A stretch of DNA of 64,000 bases. Source: Fidelibacterota bacterium (GTDB lineage: Bacteria > Pseudomonadota > Alphaproteobacteria > Rhodospirillales > Rhodospirillaceae). This document shows positions 20,315 through 29,574 of the stretch, one piece after another (within the stretch, counting starts at the first letter, position 1; each line of letters opens with the position of its first letter). The position numbers and the translations under genes are program-made. The notes under the pieces are model-generated. The model worked only from the letters and a program-made list of their open reading frames with translations, did no database searches and was not told the origin of the DNA. The DNA lies in assembly GCA_947476625.1 (NCBI GenBank), contig CANJRA010000001.1:248001-312000 (forward strand), in the 5' to 3' direction.

Positions 20315-21373
20315 ATGCCTGACACCTCACCCGCACGCAAACCCTCCGACGGCTACGTGGTCGCGGTGATTGGCGCGACGGGGAACGTCGGCCGCGAAAT
20401 GATGAACATCCTCTGGGAACGTAAGTTCCCGGTATCGAAGATCTATGCTCTGGCCTCGCAGCGCTCCGTCGGCATGGAAGTCTCCTTCGGCGAAGACGAC
20501 GTTTTGAAGGTCCATAACCTCGAGAGCTTCGACTTCAAGGGCGTCGACTTCGCGCTGTCATCGCCGGGCGCCAAAGTGTCCGCGATCCACAGCCCGCGCG
20601 CGGCGGCTGCAGGTTGCATTGTCATCGACAACACCTCGCATTTCCGCATGGACCCGGATGTGCCGCTGGTGGTGCCGGAAGTGAATCCCGAAGCCATCGC
20701 TCGCTACAAAAAGAAGGGCATCATCGCCAATCCGAATTGCTCGACCATCCAAATGGTCGTGGCGCTGAAGCCGCTGCACGACGCTTTCAAGATCAAGCGC
20801 GTCGTTGTGTCGACCTATCAGTCGACCTCCGGCAAGGGCAAAGCCGCCATGGACGAGCTCTTCAACCAGACCAAGGGCATCTACGCCAACCAGGCGGCCG
20901 GGCAAACCAGATCGATCTTCACCAAGCAGATCGCCTTCAACGTCATCCCGTACATCGACGTCTTCCTCGATGACGGCGAGACCAAGGAAGAGCAGAAGAT
21001 GGTGATGGAGACCCGCAAGATTCTCGATCCCGATATCCGCGTGCACGCCAACTGCGCGCGCGTCGCGACGTTTGTCGGTCACGCCGAATACATCAACATC
21101 GAAACCGAGAAGCCCATCACCGACAAATCCGCGCGTGAAATTCTGTCGCGCGCACCGGGCATCACCGTCGTCGATCACCGCACCGACGAAGGCTACGTCA
21201 CGCCTGCCGAGGTTGCCGGTGAAGACAATGTGTTCATCTCGCGCATCCGCAAGGACAGCTCGGTGGAAAACGGATTGTCGTTCTGGTGTGTGGCCGACAA
21301 CCTGCGCAAGGGTGCCGCGCTCAACGCCGTGCAGATCGCCGAAGTGCTGGCGAATGAATACCTCAAGGCGTGA
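20315..21373 (+). CDS. asd: Aspartate-semialdehyde dehydrogenase
   Basis: Reduces aspartyl phosphate to aspartate semialdehyde, the branch point to lysine/DAP, threonine and methionine. The NADP-binding text VAVIGATGNVGREMMNIL is at the N-terminus, and the active-site Cys is in IIANPNCSTIQMVVALKPLH (about residue 142). 352 residues is typical. Together with dapF this window holds two steps of the DAP branch, though in separate transcripts. The LysE-like gene converges on its 3' end. Confidence 0.97.
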   Translation: MPDTSPARKPSDGYVVAVIGATGNVGREMMNILWERKFPVSKIYALASQRSVGMEVSFGEDDVLKVHNLESFDFKGVDFALSSPGAKVSAIHSPRAAAAGCIVIDNTSHFRMDPDVPLVVPEVNPEAIARYKKKGIIANPNCSTIQMVVALKPLHDAFKIKRVVVSTYQSTSGKGKAAMDELFNQTKGIYANQAAGQTRSIFTKQIAFNVIPYIDVFLDDGETKEEQKMVMETRKILDPDIRVHANCARVATFVGHAEYINIETEKPITDKSAREILSRAPGITVVDHRTDEGYVTPAEVAGEDNVFISRIRKDSSVENGLSFWCVADNLRKGAALNAVQIAEVLANEYLKA

Positions 21374-21406
21374 GGTTTTCTATTTAAGAAAGACGTTGCT
21401 GGCTTT

Positions 21407-22048
21407 CTACAACGTCGCGGCCACGATCAGCACGCCCGACACGAAGATCAGACTTCCTGAAATGTGATTGAGCCGCGATACGCCGCGCGCCAAAAAGCGC
21501 GCGCGCATGCTCGCCGCCGTCAGCGACAGGATCAGCCACCACGCCGCCGAGCCCGCGAACACGCCGGCCACAAGCCAGAACGCCCGGGCCGGTTCGATAT
21601 ACATATTGATCGGCGCGAAGGCGGCGAACACGCCGCCGGCGGCGATCATGGTCGCCGGGTTGGTGATGGCCATGGTGAACGCTGCCGCGAAATCACGCCG
21701 CAGGCTTTTCGTCTGCACGCTGCCGTCAATCGCCATCGCCGGTGTGCGGTAAGTAATGACGCCCAGGGCCACGACGACCGCGCCGCCGAACAAGCCGATC
21801 ATGAATTCATAGTTCAACACAAACGTGCTGATGGCGCTGATGCCCAGGCCCGCGACGGCGCCGAAGATCATGTCGGCGAAGGCCGCGCCAAGGCCTGCGA
21901 TAAAGGCTTGCACGCGTCCGCGCGCCAATGCGCGGCGGATGCACAACACCGCAACCGGCCCGATCGGCGCAGCCAAAGCAAACCCGGCGGCAAAGCCGCG
22001 CGTAAATGCGAAATCAAAAAAAGCTGGAACAAGATCGCCAGGTGTCAT
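21407..22048 (-). CDS. LysE/RhtB-family amino-acid exporter
   Basis: A 213-residue inner-membrane protein with about six hydrophobic helices. GFALAAPIGPVAVLCIRRAL near residue 25 is the family signature (G-x-GP-x-x-x-x-x-x-R). Members export basic or small neutral amino acids or homoserine lactones; the substrate cannot be told. Its position next to asd may hint at a link with lysine-family amino acids but could be chance. Convergent with asd. Confidence 0.88.
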   Translation of the reverse strand: MTPGDLVPAFFDFAFTRGFAAGFALAAPIGPVAVLCIRRALARGRVQAFIAGLGAAFADMIFGAVAGLGISAISTFVLNYEFMIGLFGGAVVVALGVITYRTPAMAIDGSVQTKSLRRDFAAAFTMAITNPATMIAAGGVFAAFAPINMYIEPARAFWLVAGVFAGSAAWWLILSLTAASMRARFLARGVSRLNHISGSLIFVSGVLIVAATL

Positions 22049-22130
22049 CGTCCGGCTGGGTACACTGTTTCACGCCGTCGCCGCAAGCCTTACAGCGTCC
22101 CGCTCCCCATGTGTGCGACTTCAGTGACAT

Positions 22131-22162
22131 AAAAAGGCGCCGTCATTTCTGACGACGCCTTC
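22131..22162 (-). terminator. Intrinsic terminator for the Ala/Gly-rich protein gene
   Basis: On the minus strand AAGGCG-T-CGTC / GACG-G-CGCCTT forms a stem of six plus four pairs with one mismatch and a 6-base loop, followed by TTTTT (complement of AAAAA at 22131-22135). It lies about 30 bases after the stop at 22193. Confidence 0.8.
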
Positions 22163-22192
22163 TTTAATCTTAGGTGGTGTTACCGTTTATTA

Positions 22193-23260
22193 TTAGCGAG
22201 CGTTCGCGCCGCCCGAGACCGAACCCGATCCGCCGACATTGGCGTTCGCGCCGTTCTTGCTGGCATTCGCCGAACCCGACGCGCTGCCGCTGCCGGCAGC
22301 ATTCGTGTTCACCGAATTGCCGGCCGCGTTGGTATCGACCGCTTTGGAAAGGCTGGCGTCTGTATTGCCGCTCGCGTTGACGTTGGTTTTGCTGGCGTTG
22401 TTCGCAGTCGCGGCCGCTTTATTCGCAGCAGCATTCAACTCGCTGGTTGTCGCCGCACCGGCAGCAGATCCTTGCGCTTTGACGCCGTTGGCCGTGGACG
22501 TGCCCGCAGTGACGGCACGATCCGCAGCCGTCTCGCCGCGGGCTTTCACGTTACCGGCTGTGTTGGCGGCGGCATTCGCCGCACCTTGCGCTGTACCATT
22601 CGCGCTCGCACCGACACGACCAGCCGCAGCCGCGCCGCCCGAGACGGCGCTGTTTGCCGTACCTTGCGCGCCGCTGGTGTTGGCGTTGACGGCACCGGCA
22701 GCATTGCCGCTCGCGCCGAGGTTCGCACCCGCCGCGTTGGCGCTGCCCGAAGCTGCGCTGTTAAGCGAGCCTTGCGCATTGCCTGACGTTGCGTTCAGCG
22801 CGCCCGAGGTCGCATTGGACGCCGCACCGCTGGCATTCACGCCCGACGCTGTGCTGCCGACGCTCGAACCAACACCCGTGGCGGCATTGCTTGCGCCGCT
22901 CGCCGCGCCGCTCACCGTACCTTGCGCTTGCGCGGCGGCGCTTTGCGCCTTGGCAGTGGCCTCAGCTTCCGCCTTGGCCTTAGCTTCGGCCGCTTTTGAC
23001 GTCGCGGCAGCGGTGGTGTCTTTCGCGCCTTTTACCGTGCTTTTAGTATTGGCATCCAACGCACCCTTCGCGCTGCCGGTCGTACCGCGCAAAGAACCCG
23101 TCGCCGAGCCGGTCGCGTTGCCGCCCAGTGTGCCAGAGCCAATCGAGCCGGCGCCGCCAAGCCCGCCGCCGACGGCACCGCCGCCGCCGAGGAGTTGGGC
23201 TGATGCCGGAGCAGCCGTCAAAGCAACCAGCGCAGTCGTAATCAGCAATTTCTTAATCAT
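22193..23260 (-). CDS. Exported low-complexity Ala/Gly/Ser/Asn-rich protein
   Basis: A 355-residue protein with a clear signal peptide (MIKKLLITTALVALTAAPAS, cut after AQ or ASA). A Gly/Leu-rich start (LLGGGGAVGGG) is followed by over 300 residues made almost entirely of Ala, Gly, Ser, Asn, Thr and Val. Recurrent SGAASGAS, NAAG and TSGAQG-like units are visible, and residues about 85-115 are rich in Ala, Lys and Glu (KAAEAKAKAEAEATAKAQ), likely helical. No cysteine or catalytic motif is visible. I do not recognise the family; an extracellular, periplasmic or surface structural role is a guess. ATG 23260 has GGAGAG upstream, and a terminator follows. It may be ordinary low-complexity export rather than a defined fold. 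Confidence 0.7.
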   Translation of the reverse strand: MIKKLLITTALVALTAAPASAQLLGGGGAVGGGLGGAGSIGSGTLGGNATGSATGSLRGTTGSAKGALDANTKSTVKGAKDTTAAATSKAAEAKAKAEAEATAKAQSAAAQAQGTVSGAASGASNAATGVGSSVGSTASGVNASGAASNATSGALNATSGNAQGSLNSAASGSANAAGANLGASGNAAGAVNANTSGAQGTANSAVSGGAAAAGRVGASANGTAQGAANAAANTAGNVKARGETAADRAVTAGTSTANGVKAQGSAAGAATTSELNAAANKAAATANNASKTNVNASGNTDASLSKAVDTNAAGNSVNTNAAGSGSASGSANASKNGANANVGGSGSVSGGANAR

Positions 23261-23563
23261 GTGGTCTCTCCGTTGTGAGTGTGACGTGTGATGTGAGAAT
23301 TCCGTCCGCGTCGAATACGTTCGCAATTGGTCTACGGGTTTACGATGAGCTACCTATGAAACGTCTCGAATAAGGCGATCTCGGGTTTTAATCGGGGCAT
23401 CCCTAAGGCATACGCGCTTTTTTTAAGCGACCTTTTCCGCAAACTTTTTGAGCTCGCGCGGACGACAACTTTTTTCAAAGTCGCTCGTTATGCCTGCAAT
23501 TCCTCCGCTTAATTAAACTCCATCGCTGAGGAATTGTTCCGCAACTCAAGGGAGACATCGACA
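23261..23563. other. AT-rich divergent intergenic region
   Basis: About 303 bases between two divergent genes for exported proteins. It is richer in A+T than its surroundings, with runs such as CTTTTTTTAAG, ACTTTTTTC and a TTAATTAA palindrome. It presumably carries both promoters, but I could not pick a convincing -35/-10 pair. No RNA gene is evident. Confidence 0.5.
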
Positions 23564-24751
23564 ATGAAGAAACACGCGAAAGCGGCGATACTGGTGATCG
23601 GGCTATCCAGCGGGCTGTGCGTTGGCGCCGTGGCTGAAGCAGCGACGCTCAATGTTCCAGGCGTTGGAACGGTGAGCTTCGATCAGAACAATATTTCCGA
23701 CGGCGGCAACGGCAGTTTCACAGGAACGATTCAACCTTCCGGCGGCCCCGCTGCCGATTTCTCGTGTAGCTACAACGCCGTCACCGGCCAGATCTCCGGC
23801 GCGTCGACATGCGGACAAATTCTGAACGGCATTGGCCTGACCAATATCGAGCGCGCACTTGTCGCAGCACGGGTCAATGCCGCTTCAAGTCTTCAGGCTG
23901 AAACCAATGTGCGCCTGCTCGACAATCTTGTGCAGCAGCGTGTCGGTGCGAACGTTACCGTCAGTGTCGCGGCGGCGGGCGAGGGCGCCGGCACCGGCGC
24001 GCTCTTCGGCGCGCCTACGTTCGGATCTTTTGCTTTCGGCGGCGGCAGTTTCCTCAACGACAACAGATTGGGTTTTGAGAAGAGCGGCCACAACTATGTC
24101 GCCACCGTCGGTGTTGACCACGCCGCTGGCAACACGCTCTTGGGCGGCTATGCCGGCTACATCAATACCAACATCAGTCTGAAAAGCCTGGAAGGCAAAG
24201 TCGATTCCGAGGGCTGGCTGGTGGGCGGCTATGTCACGCAGGTTTTGTCGCGGCTTCTCTCAGTCACGGCGTCGCTATCTTATCTCGATAGCAGCGTCGA
24301 TTTCCGCCGCACCTTTACAGGCGCCAATGTCATCTCCGCATACGGCCACAACGAATGGACAGGCGGCCTCACCGCCAATGCGCTCCTGGTGGCCAACCAG
24401 GATTATGCCTTCTCGCTGCTCGGCGGCGTCACATATGGCGCATGGAACGACGGCGCATATACCGACAGTCGCGGCATTACGTTCGCCAAGGCCGACGGGG
24501 ACAATACGTACGTGAGGGGCGGCGGCGTTTTCACCTTCCACCCCACCGGTGCGTTCCGCCCTTACGGCTTTGCGACCTATAGCCGCCTTATCTCCGATCC
24601 CGCCTACAACGGCCGCGACTCCCTGCAGGTCGGGGGCGGTGTCGCCGTGGGCAGCGGGCGCGTCACCGGCAATCTCGAAGTCGGCACGCTGCTGCTGCAA
24701 TCGGGCCAAAGCGAGACCTCGATCGGCTTCCATCTGCGGCTCGCGATTTAG
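23564..24751 (+). CDS. Outer-membrane beta-barrel protein, autotransporter-barrel-like
   Basis: 395 residues. A signal peptide (MKKHAKAAILVIGLSSGLCV, cut near AVAEA) is followed by a region with two cysteines (FSCSYN and STCGQIL), a short helical stretch (residues about 90-125) and a C-terminal domain of repeated amphipathic strands: NYVATVGVDHAAGNTLLGGY, GWLVGGYVTQVLSRLLSVTA and LLGGVTYGAWNDGAYTDSRG. It ends in GFHLRLAI, with an alternating pattern but without the usual terminal Phe. This resembles the 12-strand autotransporter barrel or an opacity-type porin, without an obvious long passenger. ATG 23564 follows AAGGGAG. Function unknown. Confidence 0.75.
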   Translation: MKKHAKAAILVIGLSSGLCVGAVAEAATLNVPGVGTVSFDQNNISDGGNGSFTGTIQPSGGPAADFSCSYNAVTGQISGASTCGQILNGIGLTNIERALVAARVNAASSLQAETNVRLLDNLVQQRVGANVTVSVAAAGEGAGTGALFGAPTFGSFAFGGGSFLNDNRLGFEKSGHNYVATVGVDHAAGNTLLGGYAGYINTNISLKSLEGKVDSEGWLVGGYVTQVLSRLLSVTASLSYLDSSVDFRRTFTGANVISAYGHNEWTGGLTANALLVANQDYAFSLLGGVTYGAWNDGAYTDSRGITFAKADGDNTYVRGGGVFTFHPTGAFRPYGFATYSRLISDPAYNGRDSLQVGGGVAVGSGRVTGNLEVGTLLLQSGQSETSIGFHLRLAI

Positions 24752-24792
24752 CTTCTCCGGCTTCAGCCCGGCTTCAGCTAAGAACTACTCTC

Positions 24793-24821
24793 AACCGCCC
24801 CACTTTAACCGCCCCCACTTT
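24793..24821 (+). repeat. Tandem copies of the terminator left arm
   Basis: AACCGCCCCACTTT (24793-24806) and AACCGCCCCCACTTT (24807-24821) precede the terminator arm AACCGCCCCGGC (24822-24833), so the first nine bases of the arm occur three times at 14-15 base spacing. Confidence 0.75.
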
Positions 24822-24850
24822 AACCGCCCCGGCCAAGCCGGGGCGGTTTT
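24822..24850 (+). terminator. Strong intrinsic terminator after the barrel gene
   Basis: AACCGCCCCGGC (24822-24833), loop CAA, GCCGGGGCGGTT (24837-24848), then TT: a perfect 12-pair GC-rich stem with a three-base loop and a short T run. Confidence 0.88.
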
Positions 24851-25006
24851 CGCATGCTTGCCCCCGCGGTCTTTCCGACGCCGGTTCGTTGACTTAAACC
24901 GGTGGGGTGAGTAGGAATGGCGAAGGGACTATCGGGGTTGGGGCCCCGACTGAAATTCAGACCAAAATTCTTTTAATTCTCACGCTTTAGCTACATCGGA
25001 TTTGTC

Positions 25007-25408
25007 ATGAGCAATGCCGCGAAACCCGCCGCCCGGCCGCTGTCGCCTCATCTGCAAGTATACCGGCTGCCTTTGGCCGCCTGGCTTTCCATAACCCACC
25101 GCATCACCGGCATCGGCCTGGCGATTGGCACGGTGTTGCTGGTCTATTGGCTGGCGAGCGCCGCCTTCGGCCCGGCGGCGTATGCGACGGCCTCCGCGTT
25201 CCTCGGCTCGCCCATCGGCCTCTTCTTCTTGGCCGGGTTCTCGGCGGCGCTGTTTTATCACCTGTGCAACGGCATCCGGCACCTGTTCTGGGACATGGGC
25301 AAAAACTTCGAGATTAAGCAGACCACTGTCGCCAACTGGATCGTGCTGCTCGGCACCGTGGTCCTGACGGCCGGCACCTGGGCCTTCACGCTGTTGGGAA
25401 GGGGCTAG
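25007..25408 (+). CDS. sdhC: Succinate dehydrogenase cytochrome b556 subunit SdhC
   Basis: One of the two membrane anchors of complex II. The signature RPLSPHLQVYRLPLAAWLSI and THRITGIGL is at residues 10-37 (quinone-site Ser/Arg region), and the haem-ligand helix contains FYHLCNGIRHLFWDMG near residue 85. Three transmembrane helices in 133 residues fit the family. First gene of sdhCDAB; the leader at 24932-24949 contains a short TCGGGG/CCCCGA hairpin. Confidence 0.97.
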   Translation: MSNAAKPAARPLSPHLQVYRLPLAAWLSITHRITGIGLAIGTVLLVYWLASAAFGPAAYATASAFLGSPIGLFFLAGFSAALFYHLCNGIRHLFWDMGKNFEIKQTTVANWIVLLGTVVLTAGTWAFTLLGRG

Positions 25409-25412
25409 GACC

Positions 25413-25811
25413 ATGTCGATGTTCGAAGCACATAACCTCCGCACCCCGCTCGGCCGCGCGCGCGGCCTTGGTTCGGCAAAAGACGGCCTGCATCATTGGT
25501 GGATTCAGCGCCTCACCGCGCTCGCATTGATCCCGCTCACGGTCTGGTTTGTCGCCAGCATCGTCGGTCTGGTCGGCGGCTCTTATGACGACGTTCGCCT
25601 GTGGCTGAAAGGCCCGGTCAACGCCACTGTCATGGTGCTGTTCCTCGGCGTTGCGCTGCATCACGCACATCTTGGCGTGCAGGTGGTGCTGGAAGATTAC
25701 GTCGCCAGTCACGGGCTGCGTGTTGCCAGCGTTATCATCGTCAAATTCATCTGCTACGGCCTCGCGGCCCTCGGCATTGTTTCCACGCTCGTCGTTACGT
25801 TCGGAGCCTAA
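25413..25811 (+). CDS. sdhD: Succinate dehydrogenase membrane anchor subunit SdhD
   Basis: The second membrane anchor of complex II, 132 residues with three hydrophobic helices. [20 protein letters not shown] near the N-terminus and [18 protein letters not shown], carrying His and the quinone-site Asp-Tyr, match the alphaproteobacterial form. Four bases separate it from sdhC and four from sdhA, so all are translated from one message. Confidence 0.95.
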   Translation: MSMFEAHNLRTPLGRARGLGSAKDGLHHWWIQRLTALALIPLTVWFVASIVGLVGGSYDDVRLWLKGPVNATVMVLFLGVALHHAHLGVQVVLEDYVASHGLRVASVIIVKFICYGLAALGIVSTLVVTFGA

Positions 25812-25815
25812 TCGC

Positions 25816-27600
25816 ATGGCTGCATATAATATTGTCGACCACGAATACGATGTGGTGGTTGTCGGCGCCGGCGGCGCGGGTTTGCGCGCGACCTTCGGCA
25901 TGGTGCAGCAGGGCTTCAAAACCGCATGCATCACTAAAGTCTTTCCGACCCGCAGTCATACCGTTGCCGCTCAAGGCGGCGTCGCGGCATCCCTCGGCAA
26001 CATCGGCGAGGACAATTGGGTCTGGCACATGTACGACACCGTTAAGGGGTCCGATTGGCTCGGCGACCAGGATGCGATCGAATATATGTGCCGTGAGGCC
26101 GCGCCGGCGATCCGCGAGCTCGAACACTACGGCGTGCCGTTTTCGCGCACGCCAGAAGGCAAGATCTATCAGCGGCCCTTCGGCGGTCACATGCGTAACT
26201 TCGGCGAAGCTCCGGTGCAGCGCGCCTGCGCCGCCGCCGATCGCACCGGTCACGCCATTCTTCATACGCTCTATCAGCAAAGCCTGAAGCATAAGGCGGA
26301 ATTCTTCATCGAGTATTTCGGTATCGATTTGATGATGGATGAAAGCGGTTGTCGCGGCGTGGTCGCGCTCGACATGGCGACCGGCACGATTCATCGCTTC
26401 AAGGCGCAGATGACCGTTATCGCGACGGGCGGTTACGGCCGGGCATATTTCTCCTGTACTTCGGCACACACGTGTACTGGCGACGGCAATGCCATGGCGG
26501 CGCGCGCCGGCCTGCCGTTGCAGGATATGGAATTCGTGCAGTTCCATCCCACCGGGGTTTACGGCGCTGGCGTGCTTATCACCGAGGGTTCGCGCGGCGA
26601 AGGCGGTTATCTCACCAACAGCAACGGCGAACGCTTCATGGAGCGTTACGCGCCGACGGCGAAAGACCTCGCCTCGCGCGATGTGGTCAGCCGCTCCATG
26701 ACGCTGGAGATTCGTGAAGGCCGCGGCGTCGGACCCGAGAAGGATCACATCTTCTTGCATCTGGAGCATCTCGGTCCCGAGGTGCTGCACCAACGTCTGC
26801 CCGGTATCACCGAGTCGGCGAAGGTTTTCGCCGGCGTCGACGCCACCAAAGCGCCGATCCCGGTGTTGCCGACCGTGCACTATAATATGGGCGGCATCCC
26901 GACCAACTATATGGCTGAAGTCATCCGCCCATTGCCGGGCCAACCCGACGCGACCGTCCCCGGCCTTATGGCCATCGGCGAAGCGGCGTCGGTGTCGGTG
27001 CACGGCGCCAACCGCCTCGGCGCGAATTCACTGCTCGATATCGTTGTGTTCGGCCGCGCAGCGGCGCTGCGCTGCCGCGACCTTATCAAGAAGGGCGCTC
27101 CGCACCGCCCGTTGGGCAAGGATGCCTCCGCGTTGGCGTTGTCGCGCCTCGATCGCATCCTCAACGCCAACGGCTCACAGACCACGGCCATGATTCGCAA
27201 AAACATGCAGCGTACGATGCAAAACGACGCCGCCGTGTTTCGTGCTTCCAAGACGCTCAAGGAAGGCATGGACAAGATGGCGCAAATCGCCGGCACGCTT
27301 GCCGACTTGAAGCTGTCGGACCGCAGCCTTGTCTTCAACACCGATCTCATCGAAGCGCTGGAACTTGAAAATCTGATGGCCTGTGCTTTGGCCACCATTG
27401 TCGGCGCCGAAGCCCGTCACGAAAGCCGCGGCGGACATGCTCACGAAGACTACCCCAATCGCGACGACGAAAATTGGATGAAGCACACCCTGGCCTGGGT
27501 GGACGACAAGTGGCAGGTAAAACTCGACTACCGTCCGGTGCACGCTTACACCCTGACCAACGATGTCGAATATATTAAGCCCAAAGCGCGCGTGTACTAA
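25816..27600 (+). CDS. sdhA: Succinate dehydrogenase flavoprotein subunit SdhA
   Basis: The catalytic subunit oxidising succinate to fumarate, with covalently bound FAD. The dinucleotide motif [17 protein letters not shown] is at the N-terminus, the FAD-linking His is in [18 protein letters not shown] (about residue 45), and the substrate-site text [20 protein letters not shown] is near residue 240. 594 residues is normal. The ATG at 25816 lies just after sdhD with GGAG at 25803; a longer open frame upstream overlaps sdhD and is not used. Confidence 0.98.
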   Translation: MAAYNIVDHEYDVVVVGAGGAGLRATFGMVQQGFKTACITKVFPTRSHTVAAQGGVAASLGNIGEDNWVWHMYDTVKGSDWLGDQDAIEYMCREAAPAIRELEHYGVPFSRTPEGKIYQRPFGGHMRNFGEAPVQRACAAADRTGHAILHTLYQQSLKHKAEFFIEYFGIDLMMDESGCRGVVALDMATGTIHRFKAQMTVIATGGYGRAYFSCTSAHTCTGDGNAMAARAGLPLQDMEFVQFHPTGVYGAGVLITEGSRGEGGYLTNSNGERFMERYAPTAKDLASRDVVSRSMTLEIREGRGVGPEKDHIFLHLEHLGPEVLHQRLPGITESAKVFAGVDATKAPIPVLPTVHYNMGGIPTNYMAEVIRPLPGQPDATVPGLMAIGEAASVSVHGANRLGANSLLDIVVFGRAAALRCRDLIKKGAPHRPLGKDASALALSRLDRILNANGSQTTAMIRKNMQRTMQNDAAVFRASKTLKEGMDKMAQIAGTLADLKLSDRSLVFNTDLIEALELENLMACALATIVGAEARHESRGGHAHEDYPNRDDENWMKHTLAWVDDKWQVKLDYRPVHAYTLTNDVEYIKPKARVY

Positions 27601-27606
27601 ACGGGA

Positions 27607-27647
27607 GCATTTTAGGAAAAGTGGTTTCCGGCTTTCCGTAAAAATGC
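27607..27647. repeat. Imperfect palindromic element between sdhA and sdhB
   Basis: GCATTTTA (27607-27614) and TAAAAATGC (27639-27647) form the outer arms, with GGAAA (27615-27619) and TTTCC (27633-27637) inside. Text of this kind (GCATTTT..GGAAAAGTGG..CCGG.TTTCC..AAAATGC) is a common dispersed intergenic palindrome in alphaproteobacterial genomes. Only this copy is seen in the window. Confidence 0.65.
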
Positions 27648-27674
27648 GACCAAGATAAAGACGAAGGATCATCC

Positions 27675-28457
27675 ATGGTTGAGTTCACACTCCCTAAGAA
27701 TTCCAAGCCCACAAAGGGCAAGACGTATCCAGCGCCGTCGGGTGCCACGAACGTCAAGCGCTTTGATGTGTACCGCTTCGATCCGGACTCGGGCGCCAAT
27801 CCGCGCATCGACAGCTATGACGTGGATCTGAACACCTGCGGTCCCATGGTTCTGGACGCGCTCTTGAAGATCAAAGACGAGGTCGATCAGACACTCGCCT
27901 TGCGCCGCTCCTGCCGCGAAGGTATCTGCGGTTCATGCTCCATGAACATCGACGGCGGCAACACGCTGGCCTGCCTCAAGCCCATCGAAGAATGCAAGGG
28001 CGCGGTGAAGGTTTATCCGCTGCCGCACATGCCGGTGATCAAGGATCTGGTGCCCGATCTGACTCACGTTTACGCGCAGTACGAGTCTATCGAGCCGTGG
28101 ATGAAGAACGACACGCAGCCGCCCTCCAGCGGCGAACGCCTGCAATCGCCCGAAGAGCGCGAGAAGCTCGACGGTCTGTGGGAATGTATCCTGTGCTTCT
28201 GCTGCACGACCAGCTGCCCCAGCTATTGGTGGAACGGCGACCGTTATCTCGGCCCGGCCATCCTCTTGCAGGCCGCGCGCTGGATCAACGACAGCCGCGA
28301 CGAAGCCACCGGCGAGCGCCTGGATAATCTCGAAGATCCGTTCCGGCTTTACCGTTGTCACACCATCATGAACTGCACCAACACGTGCCCGAAGGGTCTC
28401 AACCCCGCTAAGGCGATTGCAGATATCAAAATGAAGATGGTCGAACGCGCAGGCTAA
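27675..28457 (+). CDS. sdhB: Succinate dehydrogenase iron-sulfur subunit SdhB
   Basis: Carries electrons from FAD to quinone through three clusters. The [2Fe-2S] ligands are in [20 protein letters not shown] and the following AC; the [4Fe-4S] and [3Fe-4S] ligands are in [17 protein letters not shown] and [17 protein letters not shown]. 260 residues. It is separated from sdhA by 74 bases holding a palindromic element, and followed by a strong bidirectional terminator. Confidence 0.98.
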   Translation: MVEFTLPKNSKPTKGKTYPAPSGATNVKRFDVYRFDPDSGANPRIDSYDVDLNTCGPMVLDALLKIKDEVDQTLALRRSCREGICGSCSMNIDGGNTLACLKPIEECKGAVKVYPLPHMPVIKDLVPDLTHVYAQYESIEPWMKNDTQPPSSGERLQSPEEREKLDGLWECILCFCCTTSCPSYWWNGDRYLGPAILLQAARWINDSRDEATGERLDNLEDPFRLYRCHTIMNCTNTCPKGLNPAKAIADIKMKMVERAG

Positions 28458-28476
28458 CCCGCCGTGCACGAATACT

Positions 28477-28507
28477 AAAAAAGGCCACCGATCTGGTGGC
28501 CTTTTTT
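28477..28507. terminator. Bidirectional intrinsic terminator
   Basis: AAAAAAGGCCACC (28477-28489), loop GATCT, GGTGGCCTTTTTT (28495-28507): a perfect 13-pair stem with T runs on both strands. It serves sdhB (+) and the convergent TPR gene (-), whose stop codon it touches. Confidence 0.92.
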
Positions 28508-29508
28508 ATTGCGGCAATCGCGCCAATTCCGCCGTCGCCGTCGCCGTCGCGCGTTCAAGGGTTAAAGGCTGGCATGCGGCTTCAGCTTCCATCAGCGACG
28601 CGCGCGCCTCGCCGGGCTTTTTTCGCATCAAAAGCCACTCGCCGAGGAACAGTCCGGTTTCGCACTGCGCGTCGCGCCGGCCCGTCGCGACAAAGCCAGC
28701 GCCGGCTTTAACGCCTGAGATAAAATGCGCGCTATCGTCATCAGACATGAACGCACTTAAGACCGATCCGGTGGGGCTGGCTTTGTCGATATAGGCAAAA
28801 GGCCGCGGCGGCAGCGGCTCGCCGGCGCGCAAAGTGGCTTTCATCAGCCATATTAAAGTCAAACCGTCGCGCGGGCGCATGTGCGCGGCCTGACGAAAAT
28901 CCGCCGAAGCTTTGGTCCACTCCCCTTTGAGGTAATAGGCCGAACAGCCAGGTCGCGTCGGTGCGGCGATTCAGAATGGTGTCGAAATCGGCGATCGCGG
29001 TGTCGTATCGGCCGGTAAAAGTGTGCAACAGGGCCCGCGCATAGAAGGCGTTCTCGCTGCGGGCATCGAGCAATAAAGCTTCGTCGAGGTCGGCGATGGC
29101 TTCCGCCGGGCGGTTCATCTGGCGCAGGATTTCCGCGCGCGTCGTCCTGATCAGGAACACCATGTTCAGCGTATGGGTCTCGGGAAGGCCCGAATTGAAG
29201 GCATTCTCTCCCAGCATGGCGGCGCTGACGGCTTTGGGGCTTAACTTCACCGCCTGATAGAATGCGGCCAGGGCCTCTTCGAGCTGCTGCTGTTTTTGGT
29301 AGCTCAGGCCGCGGTGGTAATAGTCCATATAGCTTTTCGGATCGTCGATCGCCGCCGACAGATTGTTCATGGATCTGTTGAGGTACTTGATCGCCAACTG
29401 GTCTTTCGACCAGGGTCCCGGAATCCAGGCCATACGCTGGGCGCCGATAAAAGCGCCCACGCCCACGGCGACCGTTATGGCCATGGCTCCGATGCGCAGC
29501 TTCTTCAT
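28506..29508 (-). pseudogene. Membrane-anchored TPR protein, frameshifted
   Basis: The first part, from ATG 29508 (GGGAG upstream), has an N-terminal membrane segment or signal anchor (MKKLRIGAMAITVAVGVGAF) and TPR helices such as YHRGLSYQKQQQLEEALAAF and AFYARALLHTFTGRYDTAIA. After DATWLF the frame is lost near 28940, and the next frame carries on with AYYLKGEWTKASADFRQAAH and continues to 28506. Lining up the broken repeat with the previous one puts three missing residues plus a phase change at the join, which fits an 8-bp deletion; a one-base insertion would also restore phase. TPR proteins act as binding scaffolds and the partner is unknown. Convergent with sdhB. Confidence 0.75.
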
Positions 29509-29574
29509 CGGCGATCTCCCTGCAAGCGTGCGTGGCAAGGCGACAGCATAGCGCCTTGCCGACGTGGGCCTAGG

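Noticed and set aside
21393-21417. GACGTTG/CAACGTC inverted repeat between asd and the LysE-like gene
   Set aside because: Seven base pairs with an 11-base loop overlapping the end of the LysE-like coding sequence and no T run; too weak to call a terminator.
22239-23291. Long plus-strand frame rich in Ala, Pro and Leu opposite the low-complexity exported protein
   Set aside because: The minus-strand frame has a signal peptide, ribosome site and terminator. The plus-strand reading is the complement of Ala/Gly/Ser codons.
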